From Roseomonas populi (lineage in GTDB: Bacteria > Pseudomonadota > Alphaproteobacteria > Acetobacterales > Acetobacteraceae): DNA of 64,000 nt. Of this stretch, positions 1 to 8,646 are shown piece by piece. The translations under genes and the position numbers were made by a program. The number at the start of each line of letters is the position of its first letter. Position 1 is the stretch's first letter. The stretch covers positions 1-64,000 of the forward strand of contig NZ_JANJOU010000022.1 in the NCBI RefSeq assembly GCF_024594815.1, written 5' to 3'. The notes below the pieces were generated by a model, which was not told the origin of the DNA, searched no databases, and saw nothing but the letters and a program-made list of their open reading frames with translations.

Positions 1-521
1 TCGTGCCAGGCGCGGGCGAGGTGGTCCGAGCCCGCCTTGCTGGCGGAGTAGGGGGAGCGCGGGTCGTAGGGCGTCTCCTCCGTGAAGGCGCCGGTAGGGC
101 CGAGGGAGCCGAAGACCTCGTCGGTCGAGACGTGGAGGAAGCGGAATGCCTCGCGCCGGGCGGCGTCGTAGCCGGCCACGAGGGCGCGGGCGGCCTCCAG
201 CAGGGCGAAGGTGCCCATCACGTTGGTCTGGATGAAGGGGGCGGCGGAGGCGATGGAGCGGTCCACGTGGCTCTCGGCCGCCAGGTGCATCACCGCGTCC
301 GGCGCGTACTCGGCGAAGGTCGCGCGCATCTGCCCGGCGTCGCAGATGTCGGCCTGGAGGAAGGCGAGGCCGGGCCGCCCCTCGCAGGGGGCCAGCGTCC
401 GGCGGTCTCCGGCATAGGTGAGCTTGTCGATCACCAGCACCTCGTGCCCGAGGTCGAGGATCAGGTGCCGGACGAGGGCGGAGCCGATGAAGCCGGCGCC
501 GCCGGTGACGATCACGCGCAT
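1..521 (-). CDS. rmlB: dTDP-glucose 4,6-dehydratase, 5' part (gene runs off the window)
   Basis: This SDR-family enzyme converts dTDP-glucose to dTDP-4-keto-6-deoxyglucose in dTDP-rhamnose and other deoxysugar synthesis for surface polysaccharides. The 173 visible residues start [14 protein letters not shown], the NAD-binding Rossmann GxxGxxG motif. They continue with an [11 protein letters not shown] segment, STDEVFG and the catalytic [11 protein letters not shown] (YxxxK), all in the order typical of RmlB. The start codon is the ATG at 521-519. The C-terminal half lies left of base 1, so linkage to rmlA, rmlC or rmlD cannot be seen. GalE-type epimerases share the fold, but the HVDRS and STDEVFG segments favour RmlB. 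Confidence 0.93.
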   Translation of the reverse strand, partial: MRVIVTGGAGFIGSALVRHLILDLGHEVLVIDKLTYAGDRRTLAPCEGRPGLAFLQADICDAGQMRATFAEYAPDAVMHLAAESHVDRSIASAAPFIQTNVMGTFALLEAARALVAGYDAARREAFRFLHVSTDEVFGSLGPTGAFTEETPYDPRSPYSASKAGSDHLARAWH

Positions 522-906
522 GGTCGGGGTGTTGGTCCTCGTCGGGCGGTGCTGCGGCCTGGGGTGGGGGATATTAGGCGATTGCGGCCCTGCCAGGGCA
601 GGGGGCGGGGCGCCGTGGGTGCTTCGTTGCGGCTATAGGGCGGGAACGGGCCGTGTGGGAACCTCCGGGGGCCGGGCAGGCGGGCGGGTTTTCGCGCGTC
701 ACGGCGCCCGGATGTGCCGTTCCGTCCTTCCCGGGGCCGCGTCGGTCCTCATGCCCGCCGGTATGAAGGCGGCATCGGCGCCGGGTGAAAACAAGGATGC
801 GTGGGCGCGGCCTTCGCCCGCGTGCGGCGCTGCGCTATGGGAGGGCCGCGCCGGCCCCGCCTCTCGGGCTCCCCTCTGGGGCCGGGCGGGCAGGAGGCGC
901 GGCGCG
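522..906. other. intergenic region between divergent rmlB and upp
   Basis: This 385-bp stretch between divergent genes should hold both promoters. I see no convincing short gene in it. A perfect inverted repeat lies at 588-603 (7-bp arms CCCTGCC and GGCAGGG, 2-bp centre). The stretch ends with an AGGAGG-like ribosome site just before the upp ATG. No AT-rich promoter pair stands out. Confidence 0.5.
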
Positions 907-1548
907 ATGGATCAGGTGCACCCCAGGCTGACGCTCCTCACCCACCCGCTGGTGCAGCACAAGCTGACGATCATGCGGCGGCGGGAGACCTCCACGGGCG
1001 AGTTCCGGGCGCTGGCGCGCGAGATCAGCCTGCTGATGGCCTATGAGCTGACGCGGGACCTGCCGGTGCGGGACGTGCCGATCGACACGCCGCTGGAGCC
1101 GATGATGGCGCCGGCCATCGCGGGCAAGAAGCTCTGCATCGTCTCCATCCTGCGGGCGGGGGACGGGATCGCATCGGGGATGCTGGATCTCGTTCCCTCA
1201 GCCCGGGTGGGGCATATCGGGATGTACCGCGACCCCATCTCGAAGCGCCCGGTGGAATACCTGCTGAAGCTGCCGGAGGACGTGGCGGAGCGGCTGGTCA
1301 TCGTGGTTGATCCCATGCTGGCCACCGGCTACTCGGCCGCGGCCGCGCTGGAGCGGCTGAAGGCGGCGGGCTGCGCCAACCTGCGCTTCGCCTGCCTGCT
1401 GGCGGCGCCGGAAGGGGTTTCCGTGCTGGCGCAGGCGCACCCGGACGTGCCGGTCTATGCCTGCGCGGTGGACCGGGCGCTGGACGACCACGCCTATATC
1501 CGCCCCGGGCTGGGCGATGCGGGGGACCGGCTTTTCGGGACGAAGTAG
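907..1548 (+). CDS. upp: uracil phosphoribosyltransferase
   Basis: Cytoplasmic pyrimidine-salvage enzyme making UMP from uracil and PRPP. The 213-residue product matches the family length. It has the family start ([12 protein letters not shown]), the SILRAGDG segment, the PRPP loop [12 protein letters not shown] (residues about 135-146) and a C-terminal [15 protein letters not shown] uracil-binding segment. I chose the ATG at 907, which has an AGGAGG-type ribosome site about 10 bases upstream, over an open frame that continues far upstream. It is followed 100 bases later by a membrane-protein gene on the same strand, with no sign of functional linkage. Confidence 0.96.
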   Translation: MDQVHPRLTLLTHPLVQHKLTIMRRRETSTGEFRALAREISLLMAYELTRDLPVRDVPIDTPLEPMMAPAIAGKKLCIVSILRAGDGIASGMLDLVPSARVGHIGMYRDPISKRPVEYLLKLPEDVAERLVIVVDPMLATGYSAAAALERLKAAGCANLRFACLLAAPEGVSVLAQAHPDVPVYACAVDRALDDHAYIRPGLGDAGDRLFGTK

Positions 1549-1648
1549 CGCCGGGCCACGATCGGCCCGAACGATTGTTCCGATCAGATTCATCTGTTTG
1601 TTGAGTGACTTCCGCCGGCGCACACCCCGCCGCGGAGGTTGCCATTCC

Positions 1649-2659
1649 ATGACACTGCCCGACCGCGTGGCCCGGCTTCTGCCGGGCGTCACCCTCTGCT
1701 CCACCGTCTCGCTCGCCGCGCTGGGGTTGGCGCGGATAGAGGAGGCCGCGTTCGGGCGGGCTTGGCTGGAGACGCTGGTGCTCGCCATCCTGCTCGGCGT
1801 TGCCATCCGCACCGCGTGGCGGCCGGGGGCGCGCTGGAAGCCGGGGATCGACTTCTCGGCCAAGATGCTGCTGGAGGTGGCGGTGGTGCTGCTCGGCGCC
1901 TCGCTGAGCGCGGCGACGATCCTGGCGGTGGGCTGGGAGTTGCTGCTGGGTATCGCGGTGGTGGTGGTGGTGGCGATCCTGGCGAGCTACGCGTTGGGGC
2001 GCGCCTTCGGGCTGTCGCCGCGCCTGGCGGTGCTGGTGGCCTGCGGCAACTCCATCTGCGGCAATTCCGCCATCGCTGCGGTGGCGCCGGTGGTGGGGGC
2101 GGAGGGCGAGGACGTGGCGGCCTCCATCGCCTTCACCGCCGTGCTGGGGGTGGGGGTGGTGCTGGCCCTGCCGCTGCTGGCGCCGCTGCTGGGGCTGAGC
2201 GCCGGGCAGTACGGGGTCCTGGCCGGGCTGACCGTCTATGCCGTGCCGCAGGTGCTGGCGGCCACGGCGCCGATCGGGGTGCTGAGCGTGCAGGTGGGCA
2301 CGCTGGTGAAGCTGGTGCGGGTGCTGATGCTGGGGCCGGTCGTCCTGGCGCTCTCCCTGGTCGCGCCGCGGCAGGGCGGGGCGCGGCCGCCGCTCTCCCG
2401 GTTGGTGCCCTGGTTCATCCTCGGCTTTCTCGGGCTCGCGGCGCTGCGGTCGCTGGGCTTGGTGCCGGCGGCATTGCTGGGGCCGATGGCGGCAGCGGCC
2501 ACGGCGCTTACCGTGCTCGCCATGGCGGCGCTCGGGCTGGGTGTGGACGTGCGGATGGTCGCGCGCTCGGGCGGGCGGGTGGTGGGGGCGGCGGTGGCGT
2601 CGCTGCTGCTGCTGGGGGCGGTGAGCCTGGGGCTGATCCGGGCGCTGGGGGTGGCCTGA
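1649..2659 (+). CDS. YeiH/UPF0324-family membrane protein (putative sulfate-exporter family)
   Basis: A 336-residue, very hydrophobic protein with about ten predicted membrane segments and the usual length of the YeiH family. The family signature is clear: KMLLEVAVVLLGASLS near residue 75, ACGNSICGNSAIAA near residue 135, and PQVLAATAPIG and ALGLGVDVR toward the C-terminus. Substrate is not firmly known for the family; sulfate or sulfite-related export has been proposed for relatives. The ATG at 1649 has GGAGG 11 bases upstream. It stands alone between upp and a convergent LysR gene. Confidence 0.88.
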   Translation: MTLPDRVARLLPGVTLCSTVSLAALGLARIEEAAFGRAWLETLVLAILLGVAIRTAWRPGARWKPGIDFSAKMLLEVAVVLLGASLSAATILAVGWELLLGIAVVVVVAILASYALGRAFGLSPRLAVLVACGNSICGNSAIAAVAPVVGAEGEDVAASIAFTAVLGVGVVLALPLLAPLLGLSAGQYGVLAGLTVYAVPQVLAATAPIGVLSVQVGTLVKLVRVLMLGPVVLALSLVAPRQGGARPPLSRLVPWFILGFLGLAALRSLGLVPAALLGPMAAAATALTVLAMAALGLGVDVRMVARSGGRVVGAAVASLLLLGAVSLGLIRALGVA

Positions 2660-2686
2660 GGGTTTGTCGGCCCGCTGTGCGGCGGA

Positions 2687-3631
2687 TTAGCCGCGTTCCG
2701 GCGGATCGGTTCCCTGGCCCAGCGATACGGCTTGCCGCACCAGCCCTCGCAGCCAGCGGTGCCCGGCGTCGCGGTCGTCCCGCCGGTGCCACACCTGCAG
2801 GAAGCGAAGCGGCGGCAGCGGCACCGGGATGGGAGGCGGGAAGAGGAGCAGCCTCTCGTGGCTGGCGTGGATGGAGACCAGCCGCTGCCGGATGTGCCCC
2901 ACCAGGTCCGTGCCCACGACCACCGCGGGCACGGCGACGTAGTGCGGCAGCACGGCCACCACGCGGCGCCGCATCCCGAGCTTGGCGAGGATGTCGTCCA
3001 GCTCGATGCCGAGGTGCCGCTGGCTTGCCACGGTGACGTGCGAAGCGGCGAGGTAGTCCTCCAGGGTCAGCCGCCCGTCGCGGAGCAGCGGGTGCTGCCG
3101 GTCCACGACGCAGGCGAGGGTGTCGGCGTAGAGCTCCTCCGTCAGCAGGCCTTCCGGCAGGTCGGGTAGCACGCCCATGCCGAGCTCCGCACCGCCCGCG
3201 GCGACGACGTCCGCCGCCTCCCCCGCGCCGCTGCCCACGACGATGAGGTCCACGCCCGGCGCCTCGCGCCGCAGGAGGGGGATGAGGCGCGGCAGGAGCT
3301 CCACCGTCATCACCTCCGTCATCGCCAGGCGGAAGCCCCGCCGCGCCGTCGCGGGGTCGAAAGCCTCCTGCCCGCCGAGGGCGGAGAGGACATGGCCGAT
3401 TGCGGCGCGGATCGGCACGTGCAGGTCCAGCGCCCGGGCAGTGGGCTGCATCCCACCCGCGCCGCGGATGAAGAGCTCGTCCCCGAAGAGCAGGCGCAGG
3501 CGGCGCAGCGCGTGGCTGACGGCGGGCTGGGTCAACCGGACGCGCGCGGCAGCAGCCGTGACCTTCCGCTCGGTCATTAGCGCGTCGAAGATCACGAGCA
3601 GGTTCAGGTCCACGCGGGACAGGTCGATCAT
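2687..3631 (-). CDS. LysR-family transcriptional regulator
   Basis: A 314-residue LTTR. The N-terminal winged helix-turn-helix is plain (DLNLLVIFDALMTERKV, then RLTQPAVSHALRRLR), followed by an effector-binding domain. The gene diverges from the DHDPS-family gene at 3765 across a 133-bp gap with two inverted repeats. The classical LTTR arrangement is activation of a divergent target in response to its substrate, so it most likely controls the aldolase/TctC pair. The start ATG at 3631 matches the family N-terminus. Confidence 0.93.
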   Translation of the reverse strand: MIDLSRVDLNLLVIFDALMTERKVTAAAARVRLTQPAVSHALRRLRLLFGDELFIRGAGGMQPTARALDLHVPIRAAIGHVLSALGGQEAFDPATARRGFRLAMTEVMTVELLPRLIPLLRREAPGVDLIVVGSGAGEAADVVAAGGAELGMGVLPDLPEGLLTEELYADTLACVVDRQHPLLRDGRLTLEDYLAASHVTVASQRHLGIELDDILAKLGMRRRVVAVLPHYVAVPAVVVGTDLVGHIRQRLVSIHASHERLLLFPPPIPVPLPPLRFLQVWHRRDDRDAGHRWLRGLVRQAVSLGQGTDPPERG

Positions 3632-3664
3632 GGGCGCGCCTCCCTGGCCCGATTATGCGCCAAA

Positions 3665-3697
3665 TTCATGTTTTCATGAAAAGCTAATCGTTGATTA
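3665..3697. promoter_or_regulatory. probable LysR operator: two adjacent inverted repeats
   Basis: An unusually AT-rich patch between the divergent LysR and aldolase genes. It holds a perfect 16-bp palindrome TTCATG-TTTT-CATGAA (3665-3680) and TAATC-GTT-GATTA (3685-3697). Paired dyads in a divergent intergenic region are typical of LTTR recognition and activation sites. The link to this LysR protein is inferred from position. Confidence 0.55.
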
Positions 3698-3764
3698 ATG
3701 GCGGGGCTGGCGCCCATGCTTTCCCTCAAGACGGCCCATCCGCGGGCCGCAACGGGAGGACGGG

Positions 3765-4751
3765 ATGACCACCATCGGACACCGGCGCTATGTCGCGCTG
3801 CTGCTGCCCTTCGACGAGCGCATGAAGGTCGATGAGGGGGCCTTCCGCCGCTACGTCCGCTACTACGCGGACGACCCGCGCTTCGCCGCCGAGGGCGGGC
3901 TCTGCGTGAACCCGGAGGCGGGCGAGATCTTCTACCTGACGCGGGAGGAGAAGCGCCGCGTGCTGGAGATCGCCATGGAGGAGGCCCATGGCAAGCTTCC
4001 GGTCATCGCCGGCACCTGGGCCCTGACCACGGATGAGATGGTGGAGACGGCGCGCGACGCGAAGGCGCTGGGGGCGGACGGCATCTTCGTGACGCCCCCC
4101 GGCGGGGCGCAGGACGTCACCTCCTGCTGGGACGCCGACGCCTATCCCGAGATCTGGCTGGACACGATCATCGCGCAGGACCGCGCGGTGGATCTGCCGA
4201 TCATCACGCATCCCGTCAGCGGCAGCGACTTCCCCTTCTACCCCGGCCTGCCGGTCAAGGCGACGCTGGCGATCTGCCGCGCCGTGCCGAACATCGTCGG
4301 GTGGAAGATGACCTACACCTATGACGGGTTCCGCATGGTGGCGAAGGGACTGCGCTCCCTCGACCGGCCCGTGGCGGTGATGGGCGCGCTCGCCTCGCGC
4401 TTCCACGAGTACCGGCTGACCGACATGTTCGACGGCACGCTCAGCGGCTTCTGGACCTTCGCCAAGGAGCCGATGCTGGACCACCTGGAGGCCTGGGACC
4501 GGCGCGACCTGGAGGGCGCCTGCAAGGTCTGGAACAGCGGCCTGGTGGACCTGCACGAGTACATCGCCGACATGGGCCGGCTGCACATCCGCTACAAGAC
4601 GGCGGCCTGGCTGCGCGGGCTGATCCCCAGCCCCTTCATGCGCGCGCCCATGCCGAAGCCGAAGCAGGAGGAGATCGACACGATCTACCGCCTGCTGACG
4701 AACCTCAATCTTTCCGTCATCGACCGCAGCGACCTGAAGCGCGCGGCCTGA
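3765..4751 (+). CDS. dihydrodipicolinate synthase/N-acetylneuraminate lyase family protein
   Basis: A 328-residue class I aldolase-fold (TIM barrel) protein of the DapA family. The probable Schiff-base lysine is in NIVGWKMTY (about residue 187). The conserved glycine/threonine pair near the N-terminus and the IAGTWALTTDEMVETARDA segment also fit. True DapA is usually about 290 residues, so this is more likely a catabolic 2-keto-acid aldolase or dehydratase than a lysine-pathway enzyme. It starts at ATG 3765 after a GGGAGG ribosome site. A TctC-type binding protein follows on the same strand and a LysR gene diverges, suggesting uptake and breakdown of a carboxylic acid of unknown identity. Confidence 0.83.
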   Translation: MTTIGHRRYVALLLPFDERMKVDEGAFRRYVRYYADDPRFAAEGGLCVNPEAGEIFYLTREEKRRVLEIAMEEAHGKLPVIAGTWALTTDEMVETARDAKALGADGIFVTPPGGAQDVTSCWDADAYPEIWLDTIIAQDRAVDLPIITHPVSGSDFPFYPGLPVKATLAICRAVPNIVGWKMTYTYDGFRMVAKGLRSLDRPVAVMGALASRFHEYRLTDMFDGTLSGFWTFAKEPMLDHLEAWDRRDLEGACKVWNSGLVDLHEYIADMGRLHIRYKTAAWLRGLIPSPFMRAPMPKPKQEEIDTIYRLLTNLNLSVIDRSDLKRAA

Positions 4752-4856
4752 GGCGGCGCGCAGCCCCGGCGTGCCGGGGAGGGATGGCGCCGGGCGGCCC
4801 CTGCCGGCCGGCGCCGATGAAGGGTGAACGAGAAAAGCATTGGGAGGATCGGTCCG

Positions 4857-5825
4857 ATGGATCGAGGGATGCGCCGCGCTTGGCCCGCGCTGCTGCTGGC
4901 CGGGCTGCTCTCCTGCCACGGCACGCCGCCGGCGCGCGCGGCGGACACCTACCCGGACCACCCGATCCAGATGATCATGCCGCTGCCGCCGGGCTCGGGC
5001 ACGGATCTCATGGCCCGTGTCTTCGCGACGGAGATGGGGCGCGTCCTCGGGCAGCGCGTGGTGGTGATGAACCGCACCGGCGCCTCGCTCACCATCGGCA
5101 TGGGCGTTGTCGCCACCACCCCGGCGGACGGCTACACCCTGGCCTTCTCGCCCGTCACGCCGATCGTCGTGCAGACGCACCGGGTGCGGAACCTGCCCTA
5201 CGGCGCGGAGAGCTTCGTCCCGGTCTGCCAGACCTTCGACAACGTCTTCCACGTCGCCGTGCCACAATCCTCGCGCTTCCACTCGCTGCGCGAGGTGCTG
5301 GAGGAGGCGAAGGCGCGGCCGGGATCGCTGCGCTATGGCCATACCGGCCCGGCCTCCGGCCCGCACTTGGCAGGCGCCGAGCTGTGGCGCCAGGCCGGCG
5401 TGCAGCTGGTGGACGTGCCCTATCGCGGGGAGGCGGACTTCACGACGAACCTCCTTTCGGGCTCCCTGGACATGGGGATGAGCACCACCTTCCTCGTGCA
5501 GTCGCAGAACCTGCGCTCCCTGGCCGTGATCGCGCGGGAGCGGCTGCCCTCCATGCCCGAGGTGCCGACGGTGCACGAGCTGGGGCTGGACGTGGTCTCC
5601 GTGACCTATGGCGGGCTGTTCCTGCGCGCCGGCACGCCGGGGGCGGTGGTGGAGCGGCTGGAGGCCGCGTGCCGCGAGGTGCTGGGCACGCCCGCCTACC
5701 GGGAGGTGGCGCGCCAGCAGGCGGTGGCCGCGACCTATCTTGATACACGTGCCTTCAGGGCCCGGATGGCGGCGGATGATCCGCGCGTGGCGGCGCTGAT
5801 CCAGGCGCTCGACCTGGGAGAGTAG
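4857..5825 (+). CDS. TctC/Bug-family tripartite tricarboxylate transporter substrate-binding protein
   Basis: A 322-residue exported binding protein of the Bug family, which captures organic acids in the periplasm. It has a signal peptide (MRRAWPALLLAGLL then Ala-rich cleavage), the mature start DTYPDHPIQMIMPLPPGSGTD and the family segments DGYTLAF and VPYRGEADF. I prefer ATG 4857, with GGGAGG 11 bases upstream, over a GTG at 4824. No TctA or TctB membrane partner is adjacent, as is common for the expanded Bug families. It follows the DHDPS-family gene and probably shares its transcript. Confidence 0.9.
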   Translation: MDRGMRRAWPALLLAGLLSCHGTPPARAADTYPDHPIQMIMPLPPGSGTDLMARVFATEMGRVLGQRVVVMNRTGASLTIGMGVVATTPADGYTLAFSPVTPIVVQTHRVRNLPYGAESFVPVCQTFDNVFHVAVPQSSRFHSLREVLEEAKARPGSLRYGHTGPASGPHLAGAELWRQAGVQLVDVPYRGEADFTTNLLSGSLDMGMSTTFLVQSQNLRSLAVIARERLPSMPEVPTVHELGLDVVSVTYGGLFLRAGTPGAVVERLEAACREVLGTPAYREVARQQAVAATYLDTRAFRARMAADDPRVAALIQALDLGE

Positions 5826-5865
5826 CGCCTTCGCTCGCCGGCCGCCCCGGGATCGGGCGCCGCGC

Positions 5866-6765
5866 TCACTTCCCTGGCAGGAGGGCGAGCAGGGCTTCCG
5901 CCGCGCGGCTGGGCGGCCTGTCGCGGTGGTGCAGGACCTGGAAGGCGCGCTGGAGCGCCGGGGCGGGCAGGTCCAGCGCAACGCGGTGGAGCAGCCCGGC
6001 CTCGATGGAGGGGGCGGCGACGGAGGCGGAGAGGGCGGTGGCGCCGAGGCCCGCTTCCACGGCGCCGCGGACGGATTCGTTGGAGGGGAGGTCGAGCGCG
6101 ACCCGCAGGGCCCGGGGATCGAGGCCGGCGGCGCGGAGGGCCTCCTCGAAGGCGGAGCGGGTGCCGGAGCCGGCTTCGCGCAGCACCCATTCGCTCTCCG
6201 CCAGTTCGGGCAGCCCGGCGGGAGGGTGCCGGGCCCAGGGGTGGGTGGGCGCGACGACAATGACGAGCTGGTCCGTGGCGACAGTGCGGGCGAGCAGGAG
6301 AGGATCATCCACCGCGCCCTCCACGAAGCCCAGTTCGGCGGTGCCGGCGCGGATGGCGGCCGCGACCTGCGCGGTGTTGCCGACGGCGAGGGGCACGGCG
6401 ATGCCGGGATGGGCGCGGCGGAAGGCGACGAGGTGGCGGGGCAGCCAGTAGCTCGCGATGGTCTGGCTGGCGTGGACGGGGAGGGTGCCGCGGCCGAGGC
6501 CGGCGAGGTCGGCCAGCGCCGTCTCGGCCGCCTCCGCCCGGGCCAGCACGGCGCGGGCCTCGGGCAGGAACTCGCGGCCGGCGGCGGTGAGGGCGATGCC
6601 GCGGCCAATGCGGTCGAAGAGGCGGAGGCCGTTGCGGGATTCCAGGGCCGCGATCGCGGCGCTGGTGGCGGATTGGGTGAGGTGCAGCGCCTCCGCCGCG
6701 CGGGTGACGTGCTGGCGCTCCGCGACCGCGACGAAGACGCGGAGCTGTTCCAGCGTGAGGCGCAT
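5866..6765 (-). CDS. LysR-family transcriptional regulator
   Basis: A 299-residue LTTR with the N-terminal helix-turn-helix (RLTLEQLRVFVAVAERQHV, HLTQSATSAAIAALE) and a full effector-binding domain resembling CysB/CbbR-type regulators. Its ATG overlaps the stop of the upstream flavin-reductase gene by one base (TGATG), so the two are translationally coupled. The two-gene unit diverges from nicX. The LysR may sense a pyridine-pathway compound or control only the reductase; the sequence cannot decide. Confidence 0.92.
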   Translation of the reverse strand: MRLTLEQLRVFVAVAERQHVTRAAEALHLTQSATSAAIAALESRNGLRLFDRIGRGIALTAAGREFLPEARAVLARAEAAETALADLAGLGRGTLPVHASQTIASYWLPRHLVAFRRAHPGIAVPLAVGNTAQVAAAIRAGTAELGFVEGAVDDPLLLARTVATDQLVIVVAPTHPWARHPPAGLPELAESEWVLREAGSGTRSAFEEALRAAGLDPRALRVALDLPSNESVRGAVEAGLGATALSASVAAPSIEAGLLHRVALDLPAPALQRAFQVLHHRDRPPSRAAEALLALLPGK

Positions 6766-7379
6766 CAGGGGAAGTTGGGGCGGATCATCTCGAACATCTC
6801 GCCGATCTCGGCGTAGTCGCCGCGGTAGCCGCAGCGGCCGATGGGGCGTGCGGCCTTGGTGTCGAAGAGGCCGTCCTTCAGGTAGGCGCGGTTGATGTGC
6901 ACGCCGACGACCTGGCCGAGGACGATGTGCGTGCCGATCTCGTTCCCGTCCAGATCCTTCGGGGAGACCACCTGCAGCACGCGGCACTCCAGCGCGGCGG
7001 GGGAGGCGGCGACGCGCGGGGGGCGCACGAGGCGGCAGGGCGCGGCTTCCAGCCCGGCGTGCTCGAACTCCGACATGCCGTGGGGAAGGGGGGCGCAGCT
7101 CTGGTTCATCGCCTCCGCCAGCTCGCGGGTGACGAAGTTGCAGACGAACTCGCCGGTCGCCTCGATGTTCCGCACGCTGTCCTTGCGGCCCTCGCTGCCG
7201 AAGGCGACGACGGGGGGCGCGGAGCCGAAGCCGTTGAAGTAGCTGTAGGGGGCGAGGTTCACGCGGCCGTCCGGGTCCACGCTGCTGATCCAGCCGATGG
7301 GGCGGGGCGCGATGATGGCCTTGAAGGGATCGTGCGGCAGGCCATGGCCGAGCCGGGGTTCGTAGAAGTGCTGGTCCAT
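6765..7379 (-). CDS. flavin reductase family protein (FMN-binding split barrel)
   Basis: A 204-residue protein of the flavin-reductase-like split-barrel family. Conserved features are the FKAIIAPRPIGWISS start, NLAPYSYFNGFGSAPPV and the GEFVCNFV segment, all part of the flavin site. Relatives either supply reduced flavin to two-component monooxygenases or are small flavoproteins of unknown substrate. It is the first gene of a reverse-strand pair with a LysR gene and diverges from nicX. NicC downstream is a one-component FAD hydroxylase that should not need it, so its role here is open. Confidence 0.85.
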   Translation of the reverse strand: MDQHFYEPRLGHGLPHDPFKAIIAPRPIGWISSVDPDGRVNLAPYSYFNGFGSAPPVVAFGSEGRKDSVRNIEATGEFVCNFVTRELAEAMNQSCAPLPHGMSEFEHAGLEAAPCRLVRPPRVAASPAALECRVLQVVSPKDLDGNEIGTHIVLGQVVGVHINRAYLKDGLFDTKAARPIGRCGYRGDYAEIGEMFEMIRPNFP

Positions 7380-7481
7380 GGAGTGTCCCTGGGTGTGTGC
7401 AGGAAATGGTCACCTGTCCTGCAGCGTGCATGCAAGATAGGCGGATTGGGCTTGTGGGCACGCGGGATGTTGCGCCGCAAG

Positions 7482-7493
7482 GCGGAATTCCGC
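7482..7493. repeat. 12-bp palindrome upstream of nicX
   Basis: Perfect palindrome GCGGAATTCCGC in the divergent region between the flavin-reductase gene and nicX, 18 bp from the TAACTG operator-like site. A shorter one (TGCATGCA) lies at 7427-7434, nearer the reductase. Either could be a site for the local LysR; I have no direct support. Confidence 0.35.
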
Positions 7494-7511
7494 TTCCACG
7501 CGCTTCGGACA

Positions 7512-7529
7512 TAACTGTACGCTCAGTTA
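7512..7529. promoter_or_regulatory. operator-like palindrome TAACTG-N6-CAGTTA before nicX
   Basis: TAACTG TACGCT CAGTTA, a perfect 6-bp inverted repeat with a 6-bp centre, 23 bp before the nicX ATG. The same dyad with the same spacing recurs at 17191-17208 before nicC-tetR. The size and symmetry suit a TetR-family dimer, and the nic cluster ends with a tetR gene. Binding by that protein is inferred. Confidence 0.7.
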
Positions 7530-7552
7530 GTTTCAGCGGGAAGGCAGAGCCG

Positions 7553-8605
7553 ATGGCGATCAGCGATGCGGACATGGTCGAGGCCTGGAAGAAGGTCCTC
7601 ACGCTGTCGAAGCTGAAGCAGGGGGAGGTGGTGACAGTGCTGACGGGGGCGGCGACGCACCCGCAGACGCTCTCCACCGCCATGATCGCGGCGCGCGGCA
7701 TGGGCGCGATCGTCAACCGGCTGGACCTGCCGCCGATGAACGGCGAGGCCTCCCTCTCGCGCGATGCGCTGGCCTTCGTGGGCGACACGCCGCTGACGGG
7801 CAACCCGGCGGGGATGGCCGCGCTGAAGGCGAGCGATCTGGTGCTGGACCTGATGCTGCTGCTCTTCTCTCCCGAGCAGGGGGAGATCCTGGAGAGCGGG
7901 ACGCGGATGCTGCTGGCGGTGGAGCCGCCGGAGGTGCTGGCGCGGCTGGTGCCGACGATGGAGGACAAGCTGCGGGTGAAGGCGGCGGCGGAGAAGCTGA
8001 AGGCCGCGAAGGAGATGCACGTCACCTCCGCCGCCGGCACCGATATCCGCTTCGCCATCGGCGAGTACCCGCTGCTGGAGGAGTACGGCTTCGTGGACGC
8101 GCCGGGGCGGTGGGACCACTGGCCCTCCGGCTTCCTGGCGACCTGGCCGAACGAGGGGAAGTCGAACGGGACGATCGTGATTGACCGGGGCGACATCCTG
8201 CTGCCGCAGAAGTCCTACACGCAGGACAAGATCGTCCTGACGGTGAAGGACGGCTACGCCGTGAAGGTCGAGGGCGGGCTCGATGCCGAGCTGCTGCGCG
8301 ACTACATGGACAGCTTCAACGATCCCGAGGCCTACGCCATTTCCCATATCGGCTGGGGGTTGCAGGACCGGGCGCGGTGGTCCGTGCTGTCGCTCTACGA
8401 CCGCGAGCAGACGATCGGGATGGATGCGCGGGCCTTCGCGGGCAACTTCCTCTTCTCGCTGGGGCCGAACACCGAGGCGGGCGGGACGCGCAACACGCCC
8501 TGCCACATCGACATCCCGCTGCGGCGCTGCTCGGTGGAACTCGACGGCGTGCCGGTGACGAGGGACGGCAAGGTTCTTGATGAGGCCCCGCTGGCGGCCG
8601 AATAA
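7553..8605 (+). CDS. nicX: 2,5-dihydroxypyridine 5,6-dioxygenase
   Basis: Fe(II)-dependent extradiol-like dioxygenase that opens the ring of 2,5-dihydroxypyridine to N-formylmaleamate in aerobic nicotinate breakdown. The product is 350 residues, the length I recall for Pseudomonas putida NicX. Counting from ATG 7553, the iron ligands fall at His265 (AISHIGWG), His318 and Asp320 (PCHIDIP), the same numbers reported for the P. putida enzyme. The fold is related to M29 aminopeptidases. It is the first forward gene of the nic region, behind a TAACTG-N6-CAGTTA site. The other nic genes downstream support the assignment. Confidence 0.95.
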   Translation: MAISDADMVEAWKKVLTLSKLKQGEVVTVLTGAATHPQTLSTAMIAARGMGAIVNRLDLPPMNGEASLSRDALAFVGDTPLTGNPAGMAALKASDLVLDLMLLLFSPEQGEILESGTRMLLAVEPPEVLARLVPTMEDKLRVKAAAEKLKAAKEMHVTSAAGTDIRFAIGEYPLLEEYGFVDAPGRWDHWPSGFLATWPNEGKSNGTIVIDRGDILLPQKSYTQDKIVLTVKDGYAVKVEGGLDAELLRDYMDSFNDPEAYAISHIGWGLQDRARWSVLSLYDREQTIGMDARAFAGNFLFSLGPNTEAGGTRNTPCHIDIPLRRCSVELDGVPVTRDGKVLDEAPLAAE

Positions 8606-8646
8606 CCGGCCCCGTCCCGCTTCCCAATTCGACCAGGAGTAGCACC

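Noticed and set aside
3726-6608. A very long reverse-strand open frame covering the aldolase and TctC genes
   Set aside because: Its translation is low-complexity and Arg/Ala/Pro-rich, without any domain. The forward genes beneath it have clear family motifs and ribosome sites. Such shadow frames are expected at this GC content.
7427-7434. TGCATGCA as an operator for the flavin-reductase/LysR unit
   Set aside because: An 8-bp palindrome is too short to support on its own and has no second copy in the region.
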